DNA of 54,740 nt from the NCBI GenBank assembly GCA_016779995.1, contig JADHMO010000011.1:1-54740 (forward strand), in the 5' to 3' direction. The stretch comes from Flavobacteriales bacterium (GTDB taxonomy: Bacteria; Bacteroidota; Bacteroidia; Flavobacteriales; UBA7312). Position numbers and translations under genes: made by a program. Within the stretch, counting starts at the first letter, position 1; each line of letters starts with the position of its first letter. Below are positions 20,228 through 29,427 of this stretch, one piece after another. The notes beneath the pieces were generated by a model. It searched no databases. It saw only the letters and a list, made by a program, of their open reading frames with translations, and was not told the DNA's origin.

Positions 20228-22969
20228 CTATCTTGTTTTTACAAATTTACCTAATTGCTTACCAGAATCAGTATTGACAACAATAATGTAATTTCCTACC
20301 TCTAAAGTAGAAATATCAATTCTTGTTGAAGATAAAGAATTAGAATTGTAAACTTCTTTACCCATTAAATCAATAATGGATACATCGTAAACATTGATAT
20401 CAGAACTCAATTCTAGATTGATGAACGATTCTGCTGGATTAGGATAAATAGAAAGCATATTTACATTATCAGAATCATCATTAGTGTAATCAAATACAGA
20501 AGATGTATTGCTTGATTTGAAGATACCACGTCCGTGAGTACCAACATAAACAACCCCTTTATTGACTCCCGGTAAATACTGCTGACGCAACATGTGGCAA
20601 GGAACTAAAGGCATACCATCGTCTTCATTAATCCAGCTATTTCCATTGGTAGTAGACCAAACACCAAACTCCGTTCCTATAATAATGTTGTTTGAATTAT
20701 TCACATCAATAACTGCTGAATAAACAGGCATATCTGGAAGGTTTCCTTGTATTGGAGTAAAAGTAGGGTCATCTGACATGGCATTAGTGGACTTGTAAAC
20801 ATGATCAAAAGAACCGTAACCACCTACGGTTACTACTATATTATTTTTGTTATTAGGGTCTACTGCTATATCTGTAATTGTATATTGGAATAAAGTGTTT
20901 AACTTAATAGTATTAACTACTGCATTAGCGTTATCACCGTTAGGGTCACTACTAGTTTCACCAACATCTAAGAAATCATAGGTGTCCTTGATAGAATCAA
21001 CGTTTAAATTTAAATTATCAGTTCTGTAAAGGTTATTATTAATAGAGAAAAACATATGATTACCATCAGGAGTAACTGAAATTCTTTCAATTGGGTTGCT
21101 ATAAATTGGAGTCACTTGAAACCATGTTGGCGTGATACTAAAATCAAGAGCTTGCTTAGTCATGTAAACACAATAGTCTGAACCTGATAGTGCAATCTCT
21201 GTCGTTGCTGCAAAGAAGAAACTTGTATCCAAAGGATTACCATCATCATCAACATCTTCCCACAAGTACATAGGGTTAATAAATGTAGCAAACAAGCCAT
21301 TATCATTTTCATCACTAGCTGTTTCAGCTAATCCAGCAAGGTCTAAGCCAAGAAAGTTTTCTAGTGTACCGTTAGAGGCTCCACCATCTGCAGAACGTCT
21401 AACTGATCCATTTTGACTCTCTGAAAAGATAATGTCTGGGTCAATGTATGAAATTTGAGTATATCCACCATCACCACCTGCAATTTCAATTGCATTTTTA
21501 TCAGAAACATTATTAGAAAAATTGATGTATTGTGTACCATTATCTTGTGTTCCTCCTATAACTTTTCCGTCTTTAGAATAGTCAACAGTATAAAATTGAG
21601 TAACACCATATCCACGATTCATAGTAACAAAACTTGCTCCATTATTATCAGTTCGTGACACGCCACCATCGTGACCGAAATAAATTCGACCCGGATTAGT
21701 TTCGTCAAAAATTATTTCGTGGTGATCTGCATGCACATAAAAATTGGAAAATTCAGAAATTGCCCAATAAGATATTGGTTCAATATCAACACCATATTCA
21801 TACTCCCACAAATCTAAACCACCAATTATTATTCTGTCCTTGTTTTGAGGGTCTACAGCTAAAGCCATTGCATAATTGGCTTGTTGATTAAAGATATTGT
21901 AGGTAGGAGGTGTTGAACCTGACCAACCCGGTAAAATCATATCCCAAGATTCTCCTTTGTCTGTAGAACGATATATTCCTTTATAACGTCCTAATCCACC
22001 TTGGTTTGAGAAAATAGCATAGATATAATTTACATCTGAAGGCGATACAGCCAATTCTATTCTTCCTGAGCCTCCACCAAATGATGTTGTTACAGATGAC
22101 AGTTGGCTAAAGCTACCAGGAGTTCCGTCAGCAGAATAGAAAACTGAAGAAGATGTACTAGCAAACACCGAGCCGTCAATGGCTACTTCAACGTCGAAAA
22201 ACTCAGCAGAACTAACCAAACCTGCTTCCCAAGTTTGACCACCATCTGTTGTAATTTTGATACCTCTTCTTGTTGCGGCATAGACAGTATTAGGATCTGT
22301 ATTGTGAGCCGCCATCTCTGTTACTGAAGCAAAATCAAAACTTGTAGAAATTAAGTTTGATGGTGCAGTAGACTCTAGACGAGCAAAAGTCACACCATCA
22401 GTAGATTTGTAAATACCACCACCAATAAATGCAGAAGCACCGTTAGAAGCTCCTCCCATGTTAGAAGTTGCACCCTCTCCCGTTCCGAAATATATATCAC
22501 CATTGGTAGTTTGACAAATACTCACAACACCAGAAAACTCCAATTGATCGGTACCTGGAACAATTTTCCAAGTTAAACCTGCATTGGTAGACTTCCACAA
22601 ACCACCTGAAACACCACCAGCATAAATCAAATCAGAATTATCTTTATCAATAAGTATAGCACGTGTTCTACCTCCAACATTATCAGGACCCATTTCTGTC
22701 CAGAGCAAGGTAGTATTTGCTGCACTTGACCTCGCGCCTCTTCTAGCTTCAACTTGTTCTCTAGCTTTTAAAACTGCTTCCAAAGGAATCTCACCATTTT
22801 CGTTAGCTTTTAAACGATGTAAATATTCAAAAGCACCTTTAAAACCTTTAGAAGGTTCTGAAATCCTTTCTTCTAAAGGAACATAACTCTGTTTATCATG
22901 TTGAGATAAATCAACGAATAAAAAAGCCAATAGAACTAAAGAAATTGAAGTGATGATAAAATTTTTCAT
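20228..22969 (-). CDS. Secreted sortilin/BNR-type beta-propeller protein with T9SS sorting domain, 913 aa
   Basis: An N-terminal hydrophobic segment (MKNFIITSISLVLLAFLFV) acts as the export signal. A short charged region with GFKGAFEYLHRLKANENGE follows. Residues about 90-820 contain repeated BNR/VPS10-like blades: KSTNAGLTW, TTDGGQTW, RSTDKGESW and others. The last 75 residues (LSIYPNPAESFINLEL, VSIIDLMGKEVYNS, GNYIIVVNTDSGKQLGKFV) are a T9SS C-terminal sorting domain. The protein should be delivered to the cell surface. BNR blades occur in sialidases and in non-enzymatic propellers; no sialidase active-site set was recognised, so an enzymatic role is not claimed. Confidence 0.87.
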   Translation of the reverse strand: MKNFIITSISLVLLAFLFVDLSQHDKQSYVPLEERISEPSKGFKGAFEYLHRLKANENGEIPLEAVLKAREQVEARRGARSSAANTTLLWTEMGPDNVGGRTRAILIDKDNSDLIYAGGVSGGLWKSTNAGLTWKIVPGTDQLEFSGVVSICQTTNGDIYFGTGEGATSNMGGASNGASAFIGGGIYKSTDGVTFARLESTAPSNLISTSFDFASVTEMAAHNTDPNTVYAATRRGIKITTDGGQTWEAGLVSSAEFFDVEVAIDGSVFASTSSSVFYSADGTPGSFSQLSSVTTSFGGGSGRIELAVSPSDVNYIYAIFSNQGGLGRYKGIYRSTDKGESWDMILPGWSGSTPPTYNIFNQQANYAMALAVDPQNKDRIIIGGLDLWEYEYGVDIEPISYWAISEFSNFYVHADHHEIIFDETNPGRIYFGHDGGVSRTDNNGASFVTMNRGYGVTQFYTVDYSKDGKVIGGTQDNGTQYINFSNNVSDKNAIEIAGGDGGYTQISYIDPDIIFSESQNGSVRRSADGGASNGTLENFLGLDLAGLAETASDENDNGLFATFINPMYLWEDVDDDGNPLDTSFFFAATTEIALSGSDYCVYMTKQALDFSITPTWFQVTPIYSNPIERISVTPDGNHMFFSINNNLYRTDNLNLNVDSIKDTYDFLDVGETSSDPNGDNANAVVNTIKLNTLFQYTITDIAVDPNNKNNIVVTVGGYGSFDHVYKSTNAMSDDPTFTPIQGNLPDMPVYSAVIDVNNSNNIIIGTEFGVWSTTNGNSWINEDDGMPLVPCHMLRQQYLPGVNKGVVYVGTHGRGIFKSSNTSSVFDYTNDDSDNVNMLSIYPNPAESFINLELSSDINVYDVSIIDLMGKEVYNSNSLSSTRIDISTLEVGNYIIVVNTDSGKQLGKFVKTR

Positions 22970-23038
22970 TATTGATAGTTTTATTTTAGAGGGATAAATT
23001 TACAAATTATTTCTATTTTAAGTGACAAAAAGATAATT

Positions 23039-23893
23039 TTATGCCATATGTTTTTCGGCACGATAAGACGACCTAACTAAGGGTGAACTTTCAACAAATC
23101 TAAAGCCTTTGGCTAATCCTATTTGCTTATATTTTTCAAATTGTTCAGGTGTAACAAATTCTTTAACTGGTAAATGCTTAGTGGTTGGCTGCAAGTACTG
23201 TCCAATAGTCATAATATCAACCCCTACAGAACGCAAATCGTCCATAGTCTGAATAACTTCTTCTTCTGTTTCACCCAAACCAAGCATAATGCCTGATTTG
23301 GTACGCATACCACCCTCTTTCAGTTGTTTTAAAACAGCCAAACTTCTATCATATTTAGCTTGAATTCTAACTTCTTTTGTAAGCCTTCTTACCGTTTCTA
23401 TGTTGTGGGAAACTATCTCTGGAGCAACATCAATAATGCGTTGAACTTGCTCTTCAATTCCTTTAAAATCAGGAATAAGAGTTTCCATTGTAGTGCCTGG
23501 ACTTTTTCTTCTAACTGCCTTGACCGTTTCTACCCAAATTAAAGAACCACCATCAGGCAATTCATCACGATCTACCGATGTAATAACACAATGTTTTACT
23601 TCCATTAGACGTACTGATTCAGCAACTTTTTCTGGTTCTTCCCAATCTACCGGCAAAGGTCTGCCTGTAGCTACAGCGCAGAACCCACATGAACGGGTAC
23701 ATATATTTCCAAGTATCATAAAAGTAGCTGTACCTTCTCCCCAACACTCTCCCATATTAGGACAATTTCCACTTTCACAAATTGTGTGCAATTTATTGTC
23801 TGAAACAAGTTTTCTAACGTGTTTGTAATTTTTACCTGTTGGTAGTTTTACTCTAAGCCATTTAGGTTTTTTTTGAATGCTTTGTTCACTCAT
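23039..23893 (-). CDS. lipA: Lipoyl synthase
   Basis: LipA is a radical-SAM enzyme that inserts two sulfurs into octanoyl groups on lipoyl-dependent dehydrogenases. The auxiliary-cluster cysteines appear in [12 protein letters not shown] and the radical-SAM cluster in CTRSCGFC. The C-terminal [14 protein letters not shown] includes the serine ligand region (RSSY). Length is 284 aa. It starts 5 nt after ytxJ. A lipB gene is not seen nearby. Confidence 0.97.
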   Translation of the reverse strand: MSEQSIQKKPKWLRVKLPTGKNYKHVRKLVSDNKLHTICESGNCPNMGECWGEGTATFMILGNICTRSCGFCAVATGRPLPVDWEEPEKVAESVRLMEVKHCVITSVDRDELPDGGSLIWVETVKAVRRKSPGTTMETLIPDFKGIEEQVQRIIDVAPEIVSHNIETVRRLTKEVRIQAKYDRSLAVLKQLKEGGMRTKSGIMLGLGETEEEVIQTMDDLRSVGVDIMTIGQYLQPTTKHLPVKEFVTPEQFEKYKQIGLAKGFRFVESSPLVRSSYRAEKHMA

Positions 23894-23898
23894 TAGGT

Positions 23899-24219
23899 TT
23901 ATTCGAAAAGGTTAAGTTGGTGTATAGACGTGTGTGATGAATGTGTATGGCACTCACCATCTTTTATCACTAAAAGCTGAGGCGATTCATGTTTTACATT
24001 AAAATCATCTGCTATTTGATTAGATATATCTCTATAGTTTAATAAGTCTAATAAATAAACTGACAGAGATGCTGAATCGTGAGTAGATTCGAAACGACTC
24101 AATACCATTTTGCTAATAGAACAACGTGTACTATGCTTAAAAATAAACTGAGGATTCTGAAAAGAATCTTCTTTTATTTTGTCCAATTCGGACATGTTAG
24201 TTAAGTTAATCCAATTCAT
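23899..24219 (-). CDS. ytxJ: YtxJ/BrxC-like bacillithiol-system monothiol redox protein
   Basis: The 106-residue protein matches the YtxJ family: [20 protein letters not shown] near the N-terminus, [22 protein letters not shown] in the middle, then QLLVIKDGE. The single active cysteine is C33 in HSTRCSIS, a monothiol arrangement where Bacillus homologues have a CPIS-type site. YtxJ-type proteins are thought to remove bacillithiol from protein thiols. It begins directly after the stop of the 41-residue lipoprotein gene and is followed by lipA. Confidence 0.85.
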   Translation of the reverse strand: MNWINLTNMSELDKIKEDSFQNPQFIFKHSTRCSISKMVLSRFESTHDSASLSVYLLDLLNYRDISNQIADDFNVKHESPQLLVIKDGECHTHSSHTSIHQLNLFE

Positions 24220-24345
24220 TTAGCTTAAATTTTCTTGAGGGACTGATGCCTTTGAATAATTAGGGCAAGGCTCTGTTACTCCACAAGAAGATAGACATAA
24301 GGAAATGGATAATAAAAGGAAGGATATTAAAATAATCTTTTTCAT
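24220..24345 (-). CDS. 41-residue lipoprotein (small gene)
   Basis: ATG 24345 opens a 41-codon frame ending in TAA at 24220-24222, immediately before the ytxJ ATG. The product begins MKKIILISFLLLSISLCLSS and continues CGVTEPCPNYSK to a short polar end. Residues 1-20 are a signal peptide and LSSC(21) a lipobox, leaving a 21-residue mature lipoprotein with a second cysteine (C27) in the PCPNYS motif. The ideal signal, zero-gap junction with ytxJ and well-placed promoter argue that it is real. Function unknown. Confidence 0.72.
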   Translation of the reverse strand: MKKIILISFLLLSISLCLSSCGVTEPCPNYSKASVPQENLS

Positions 24346-24374
24346 AGATATATAAACGTTGTAATTAACACGTA

Positions 24375-24382
24375 CAAATTTA
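24375..24382 (-). promoter_or_regulatory. Candidate -7 element of the lipoprotein-ytxJ-lipA operon
   Basis: TAAATTTG on the minus strand is an exact TAnnTTTG match, 29 nt before ATG 24345. The -33 region is not convincing (only TTTTC at about the right place). Confidence 0.38.
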
Positions 24383-24393
24383 CGTATTTTATT

Positions 24394-24423
24394 TTTGAAA
24401 ACGGACTCAATCTTCTATCTTTG
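24394..24423 (+). promoter_or_regulatory. Promoter of ung (near-leaderless)
   Basis: TTTG (24394-24397) and TATCTTTG (24416-24423) are separated by 18 nt, a full match to the Bacteroidota housekeeping promoter. The -7 element ends only 4 nt before the GTG start at 24428, so the transcript would carry almost no leader. Confidence 0.55.
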
Positions 24424-24427
24424 ATAA

Positions 24428-25105
24428 GTGAATTCTAAACCTGTACAAATAGAGTCAAGCTGGAAAGAAAAACTTAGAGATAGCTTTCAATCTGAATCAT
24501 TTATTCGTCTTAAAAAATTCTTGAAGTCAGAAAAAGCAACACAAATAATATATCCCGCTGGAAACAAGATATTTTCAGCTTTCAATCTTTGTCCATTTGA
24601 TAATGTCAAGATTGTGATAATTGGCCAAGACCCCTATCACGGACCCAAGCAAGCTAACGGATTGTGTTTTTCTGTTTCTGATGGAATTAAACCACCACCA
24701 TCTCTGCAAAATATTTTCAAAGAATTAAAAGATGATTTAGACTTAGAAATTCCTTCATCTGGCAATTTGGAACATTGGGCTAAACAAGGTGTTCTAATGC
24801 TAAACGCTACACTTACCGTTCGAGCAAGGCAAGCAGGTTCTCATCAAAAAAAGGGTTGGGAAGAATTTACAGACAATGTCATTCGTATATTATCTGAAGA
24901 AAAAGAGAATCTTATTTTTTTGCTTTGGGGACATTTTGCTCAAAACAAAGCTCAAATTATAAATAATGAAAAACATTATATACTAACTGCAGCACACCCC
25001 TCTCCTTTTTCAGCTCATTCAGGCTTTTTTGGCTGTAAGCATTTCTCTATGACAAACGAAATCCTTATAAGATTAAATCAAAAACCAATCAAATGGGGCA
25101 AGTGA
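24428..25105 (+). CDS. ung: Uracil-DNA glycosylase (family 1)
   Basis: Ung excises uracil from DNA. The water-activating loop GQDPYHGPKQANGLCFSV, the motif GVLMLNATLTVR and the histidine/leucine loop HPSPFSAHSGFFGCKHFS are all intact. The start is GTG 24428 (225 aa); no in-frame ATG exists before the conserved core, and this start gives the usual N-terminal helix. It overlaps the next gene by 13 nt. Confidence 0.96.
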   Translation: MNSKPVQIESSWKEKLRDSFQSESFIRLKKFLKSEKATQIIYPAGNKIFSAFNLCPFDNVKIVIIGQDPYHGPKQANGLCFSVSDGIKPPPSLQNIFKELKDDLDLEIPSSGNLEHWAKQGVLMLNATLTVRARQAGSHQKKGWEEFTDNVIRILSEEKENLIFLLWGHFAQNKAQIINNEKHYILTAAHPSPFSAHSGFFGCKHFSMTNEILIRLNQKPIKWGK

Positions 25106-25683
25106 TACTTTTCATATTTCTATTATTTTCTTTCTCAGCAGATGATAGTATCGTTGATAGAGTTAACAACTACTGTCAAGAAAAAAAAGGAAAAACTTAT
25201 GATGAGATTCTTTTTGTTTCTGTGAAAGAACAAAAGATGTACCATATTGTTGAAAATACTATTGTGAAAGAATATCATGTCTCTACTGCTAAAAAGGGTG
25301 TTGGAAACCAAAAAAATAGCGATATGACGCCGCATGGACTACACTATATCAAAGAAAAACATGGGGATAAAACGCCACAAAATGGTAGAATGATTGGTAG
25401 AGTATTTTACGGACAAATCGCTACCATATATTCTGACACTACCTCATCTAAAACAGATGATATAACAAGTAGAATATTATGGCTAAGCGGTATGGAAAAA
25501 GATATTAATAAAGGAGGAAATGTGGACTCATACAGTCGATATATCTATATACATGGCACTTCTGAAGAAGGCAAAATAGGAACCCCTGCCTCGCATGGTT
25601 GTATTAGAATGTTGAATACTGATGTCATCGAGCTATACGCTAAGATAAAGATTGGCGTAAAAGTCCTTATTTTAGATAATTAA
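25093..25683 (+). CDS. L,D-transpeptidase (YkuD family), exported
   Basis: The 196-residue protein has a short signal segment (MGQVILFIFLLFSFSA). Its YkuD catalytic site reads YIHGTSEEG...GTPASHGCIRM, with the nucleophilic cysteine in SHGCIR and the paired histidine in YIHGT. Such enzymes cross-link peptidoglycan stem peptides at meso-DAP, or attach lipoproteins, in the periplasm. It overlaps ung by 13 nt, an arrangement suggesting coupled translation rather than related function. Confidence 0.9.
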   Translation: MGQVILFIFLLFSFSADDSIVDRVNNYCQEKKGKTYDEILFVSVKEQKMYHIVENTIVKEYHVSTAKKGVGNQKNSDMTPHGLHYIKEKHGDKTPQNGRMIGRVFYGQIATIYSDTTSSKTDDITSRILWLSGMEKDINKGGNVDSYSRYIYIHGTSEEGKIGTPASHGCIRMLNTDVIELYAKIKIGVKVLILDN

Positions 25684-25707
25684 ACTAAATTAGCCACAAG
25701 ATAATTT

Positions 25708-26949
25708 ATGGAATTTTTTATAATAATCACATTTTTACTTTTAGGATTTGGCCTGATATCTTTTCAAAACAGATCCAAATCACAAGAGACTGATAACTCT
25801 AAAAACGATGAATTGGTTCAGCAAATCATTGAGTTAAAATCTGAGTTGAGTGCCAAAGAAGAACGCATAAAAATTTTAAATGAAAAAATTAAAGACGCTC
25901 AAGAAACAAAAGAAGAAACGGAAGAGCGACTTACCAAAGAGTTTGAAAATTTAGCCCATAAAATACTAGACCTAAACTCAGAAAAATTTAAAAAACAAAA
26001 TAAAGAGCAAATAGATTCACTTCTAAGTCCATTAAGTGAACAAATAGAAAAGTTCAAGAAAAAGGTAGAAGACACTAACGAAAAAGGTGTTGAAAGAAAT
26101 GCGATGCTAATGCAAAAAATTATCAGCTTAGAATCCTTGAATAACAAGCTTAGCCAAGATGCTCTTAATTTAGCGAATGCCTTGAGAGGAGATTCTAAAA
26201 CTCAGGGAGATTGGGGCGAAAGTAGGTTAGAATTATTACTTGAAAAATCTGGATTAACTAATGGCGTTCATTTCAGCACACAAGCTGGTTATAAAGATGA
26301 TGAAGGTAAATTAAAAAAACCTGACTTCATCATCAACCTACCAGATAATAAACACCTTATTATTGACTCAAAAGTTTCTCTTACTGCCTATGTAGAATAT
26401 TATAATGCCGAAGATGAAATAAAAAAACAACAAGCCTTAAAACGACACTTAGATAGTATTAAAAGACACTATATGGAGCTTAGCGATAAAGACTATCCAA
26501 GCCTATATGGAATTAATACACCCGATCACGTTTTAATGTTTGTACCCAATGAACCAGCTTTAATGTTAGCTCTGAATGAAGACAAAAACCTTTATCTTAA
26601 TGCTCTAGAAAAACACATTGTTCTAGTTTCTGCTTCTACTCTATTGGCAACTCTTAGTACAGTGGCTTCTATTTGGAAACAAGAAGACCAAAAAAGAAAT
26701 GCTCTAGAAATTGCTAAAGAAGGTGGCTTACTTTACGATAAGTTTGAAGGCTTTGTTCAAGACCTAATTAAAGTAGGGAAAAGTTTAAAAAGTTCTAGAG
26801 ATAGCTATGAAGATGCTATGAGTAAACTCACTGAAGGCAAAGGTAACATCATTAAAAAAATAGAAAATCTAAAAGACTTAGGAGCTAAAACTAAAAAAAG
26901 CTTACCTCAAAATATTATAGACAGAGCAAATCAGGATGAAGATAACTAG
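25708..26949 (+). CDS. rmuC: RmuC family DNA recombination protein
   Basis: The N-terminus has one membrane helix (FFIIITFLLLGFGLISF), followed by a long coiled coil (about residues 35-145). The conserved nuclease-like core follows: RGDSKTQGDWGESRLELLLEKSG, then KPDFIINLPDNKHLIIDSKV, with the acidic/lysine pattern of the PD-(D/E)XK fold. RmuC limits inversions at short inverted repeats in E. coli. The 413-residue length is normal. The stop overlaps rlmB by 14 nt. Confidence 0.94.
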   Translation: MEFFIIITFLLLGFGLISFQNRSKSQETDNSKNDELVQQIIELKSELSAKEERIKILNEKIKDAQETKEETEERLTKEFENLAHKILDLNSEKFKKQNKEQIDSLLSPLSEQIEKFKKKVEDTNEKGVERNAMLMQKIISLESLNNKLSQDALNLANALRGDSKTQGDWGESRLELLLEKSGLTNGVHFSTQAGYKDDEGKLKKPDFIINLPDNKHLIIDSKVSLTAYVEYYNAEDEIKKQQALKRHLDSIKRHYMELSDKDYPSLYGINTPDHVLMFVPNEPALMLALNEDKNLYLNALEKHIVLVSASTLLATLSTVASIWKQEDQKRNALEIAKEGGLLYDKFEGFVQDLIKVGKSLKSSRDSYEDAMSKLTEGKGNIIKKIENLKDLGAKTKKSLPQNIIDRANQDEDN

Positions 26950-27682
26950 ATACGAGAATGCTATATTTGGACTTCGTCCAATTATTGAAGCAATAACCGC
27001 TGGTCAAGAAATCGATACACTTTTTATTCAAAAAGGTTTGAAAGGTGACATTTTTGCAGAACTATGGGAATTGGTAAAAAAGCATAGGGTGAACTATAAA
27101 CATGTTCCTGTAGAAAAACTCAACCGACTCACTAGAAAAAATCATCAAGGTGTATTTGCTTTCGTTTCGCCCATAACTTTTCATAGAACTGAAAATATTA
27201 TCCCTCAACTTTTTGAGGAAGGCAAAGTCCCTCTATTTTTAATTTTAGACAGAGTTACTGATGTAAGGAATTTTGGAGCAATTGTAAGAAGTGCTGAATG
27301 CTCAGGAGTTCACGCCATTATAGTACCTGAACGTGGTAGCGCAGCTATTAATGGTGATGCTATGAAAACTTCAGCAGGAGCATTAAGTAGTGTGCCAATT
27401 TGTCGAGAATTTAATCTAAAAGCAACAATAGATTTTTTAAAAAATAGCGGTATTCAAGTTGTAGCTTGTACGGAAAAGACAGAAAATTTAATTTATGCTC
27501 CCGACTATACTATACCTACAGCTATTATAATGGGTTCTGAAGAAGATGGTATTTCAGAAGAGTATCTCAAATTATGTACTCACAAAACAAAAATCCCAAT
27601 GTTGGGTAACATCGGTTCATTGAACGTCTCCGTATCTGCTGGTGTAATATTATATGAGGCAGTAAGACAACGTAAAGCATGA
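26936..27682 (+). CDS. rlmB: 23S rRNA 2'-O-ribose methyltransferase, SpoU/TrmH family (RlmB-like)
   Basis: The protein has the RlmB layout: an N-terminal substrate-binding domain starting with AIFGLRPIIEAI, and a C-terminal SPOUT domain. The SPOUT motifs are ILDRVTDVRNFGAIVRSAECSG (trimmed to RVTDVRNFGAIVRSAE as the core), IMGSEEDGIS and IPMLGNIGSLNVSVSAGV. These bind S-adenosylmethionine in the deep trefoil knot. RlmB methylates G2251 of 23S rRNA; that exact target is inferred from family and length (248 aa). The stop overlaps the helicase start by 4 nt (ATGA). Confidence 0.9.
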   Translation: MKITRYENAIFGLRPIIEAITAGQEIDTLFIQKGLKGDIFAELWELVKKHRVNYKHVPVEKLNRLTRKNHQGVFAFVSPITFHRTENIIPQLFEEGKVPLFLILDRVTDVRNFGAIVRSAECSGVHAIIVPERGSAAINGDAMKTSAGALSSVPICREFNLKATIDFLKNSGIQVVACTEKTENLIYAPDYTIPTAIIMGSEEDGISEEYLKLCTHKTKIPMLGNIGSLNVSVSAGVILYEAVRQRKA

Positions 27683-28911
27683 TTTTTAAAGACTTAGGAT
27701 TTGAACCACAACTTCAAGAAGGATTAGACATGATGGGTTTTGAAAAACCCACCCCCATACAAGAACAAGCAATACCAGCCATATTAAATAATAAAGATAT
27801 GATTGCCTGTGCTCAAACTGGAACAGGAAAAACAGCTGCATTTGTACTACCTATCCTCAATAAATTATGTAAAGGAAACACCTCTAAAATCAACACTATT
27901 ATTGTTTCTCCAACTAGAGAGTTAGCCTTACAAATAGATCGTCAGATAGAAGGTTTTAGCTACTTTACTAACGCCTCATCATTTCCCATTTATGGTGGAG
28001 GCACAGGTTCCGATTTTGATGCCCAAAAAAACGCTATCAAAAATGGTTCTGATATATTAGTGTGTACTCCCGGAAGACTATTAGCTCACATGAAATTCAA
28101 TTATTTTGATGCGTCTGGCGTTAAACATTTCATACTAGACGAAGCCGATAGAATGTTAGATATGGGTTTTTACGATGACATTATGGATATTGCTAAAAAA
28201 CTCCCAAAAGAAAGACAGAATCTTATGTTTTCGGCAACTATGCCACCAAAGATTAGAAAATTAGCTAGTAATATTTTGGTTAATCCTACTACAATAAGCT
28301 TAAGCATATCTAAACCAGCCGAAGGCATTACACAAAAAGCCTACATGGTTCACGACAAACAAAAAATAGCTTTGACACAACATCTCCTCAAAGGGCGAGA
28401 TTTAAACCATGTATTGATATTTTGTTCGACTAAAAAAAGTGTTAAAGATTTGACACGAAGTTTGATTAAAGCTAATTTATCAGCACATGATATTCACTGA
28501 GATCTTGAACAAGAAGAAAGAGAAAAAGTTCTTTTAGATTTTAAAAATAAAAAAGTTAAAATTTTAGTCGCTACAGACATACTTTCTAGAGGAATAGATA
28601 TCAAAGGAATAGAATTGGTTATTAATTATGAAGTTCCCAATGACGCTGAAGATTATGTACATCGTATAGGAAGAACAGCAAGAGCAGACAGAAAAGGTGA
28701 AGCTATTACCTTTATCAATGGAGAACAATGTTTGAAGTTTAAACAAATAGAAGATTTAATAGAACGAACAATAGAAAAAACGCCTTTACCTAATGGTTTC
28801 GAAGCTGCACCAGCTTATATTACCGAAAAGAGAAGTCGAGGTAAAAAGAACTTTAAAAAAGGTCATTTTAAAAGAAACAAACATTTTAAAAATAAAAGAA
28901 AGAAGCCCTAA
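27679..28911 (+). pseudogene. RhlE-like DEAD-box RNA helicase interrupted by one in-frame TGA
   Basis: The frame from ATG 27679 to TAA 28909-28911 is 411 codons with a single internal stop, TGA at 28498-28500 (codon 274). The first part carries the Q motif (GFEKPTPIQEQAIPAI), motif I AQTGTGKT, PTRELAL, DEAD as LDEADRM, and SAT as FSATMPP. The part after the stop resumes at once with DLEQEEREKV and has ATDILSRGIDI and the arginine-finger motif HRIGRTARA, then a basic tail rich in Lys, Arg and Phe. Homologues have Gly or Ser at this codon (H-G/S-DLEQ), so GGA or TCA to TGA is a one- or two-base change. No frameshift or other decay is seen. It may be a fresh null mutation, an assembly error or readthrough. 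Without readthrough the 273-residue product would lack motifs V and VI. Confidence 0.85.
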
Positions 28912-28957
28912 GTAATTGCATTTCAAAAATAAATTAGCAATTATTTGTTGTTTTTTT

Positions 28958-28965
28958 TATATTTG
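28958..28965 (+). promoter_or_regulatory. Candidate -7 element for the small membrane protein gene
   Basis: TATATTTG is an exact TAnnTTTG match, 23 nt before ATG 28989. A -33 TTAG lies 20 nt upstream, one base from TTTG. It would give the membrane protein its own transcript separate from the helicase. Confidence 0.4.
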
Positions 28966-28988
28966 AATGAACTTAAAAACATAAAAAC

Positions 28989-29372
28989 ATGACTTCTAAA
29001 TCTTTTATCTTATCTGCTATTGCAGGAACAATCACTTATTTTTTATTAGGATGGCTTTTTTACGGAATTCTTTTTCCAGAAATTTATCCTAATCAAGGTC
29101 AAAATGCCACAGCTTTTATTTTTATTGGCTGCTTTGTTTATGCCTTTCTATTTACTTATATCTATAAGCAATGGGCAAGTATCAGCACCTTAAAAGGTGG
29201 AGTTATTGCAGGTCTTACCTTAGGTTTTCTCTACTCCTTAAGTATGAACTTTTTTTTGTATTCCTCTAAGGCTATGAATATTGAAAATTTTATTATTGAC
29301 CTAGCTATTGGTAGTATTACAGCAGCTATTATGGGTGGCGTTATAGGTTATGTTTTAGGAAAAACTAAATAA
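28989..29372 (+). CDS. Small four-helix integral membrane protein of unknown function
   Basis: The 127-residue protein has four predicted membrane helices at about residues 5-30, 41-63, 68-91 and 103-124. Small residues are frequent (GGVIAGLTLG, AAIMGGVIGYVLG), typical of tightly packed helices. It resembles short Bacteroidota membrane proteins near the DUF1761 group, but the match is from memory and general pattern only. It is followed by a strong terminator, so it is probably monocistronic. Confidence 0.75.
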   Translation: MTSKSFILSAIAGTITYFLLGWLFYGILFPEIYPNQGQNATAFIFIGCFVYAFLFTYIYKQWASISTLKGGVIAGLTLGFLYSLSMNFFLYSSKAMNIENFIIDLAIGSITAAIMGGVIGYVLGKTK

Positions 29373-29393
29373 CCAACCAACTGATTTAAATGT

Positions 29394-29427
29394 AAAAAAG
29401 CCCTCTTAAATTTAAGAGGGCTTTTTT
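29394..29427. terminator. Strong palindromic terminator
   Basis: A 34-bp perfect palindrome (arms 29394-29410 and 29411-29427) has core gccctcttaaa/tttaagagggc with A and T runs on the flanks. It lies 21 nt after the membrane protein stop. The A/T runs on both sides let it work in either direction. purT ends 170 nt away on the other strand. Confidence 0.88.

Noticed and set aside
20228..22969. Calling the 913-aa propeller a sialidase
   Set aside because: BNR-like blades are present, but the arginine triad, Tyr and Asp set of sialidases was not recognised, so only the fold is claimed.
28498..28500. TGA in the helicase read as selenocysteine
   Set aside because: The position is Gly or Ser in homologues, not Cys, there is no redox role in a helicase linker, and no downstream SECIS-like stem was noticed.
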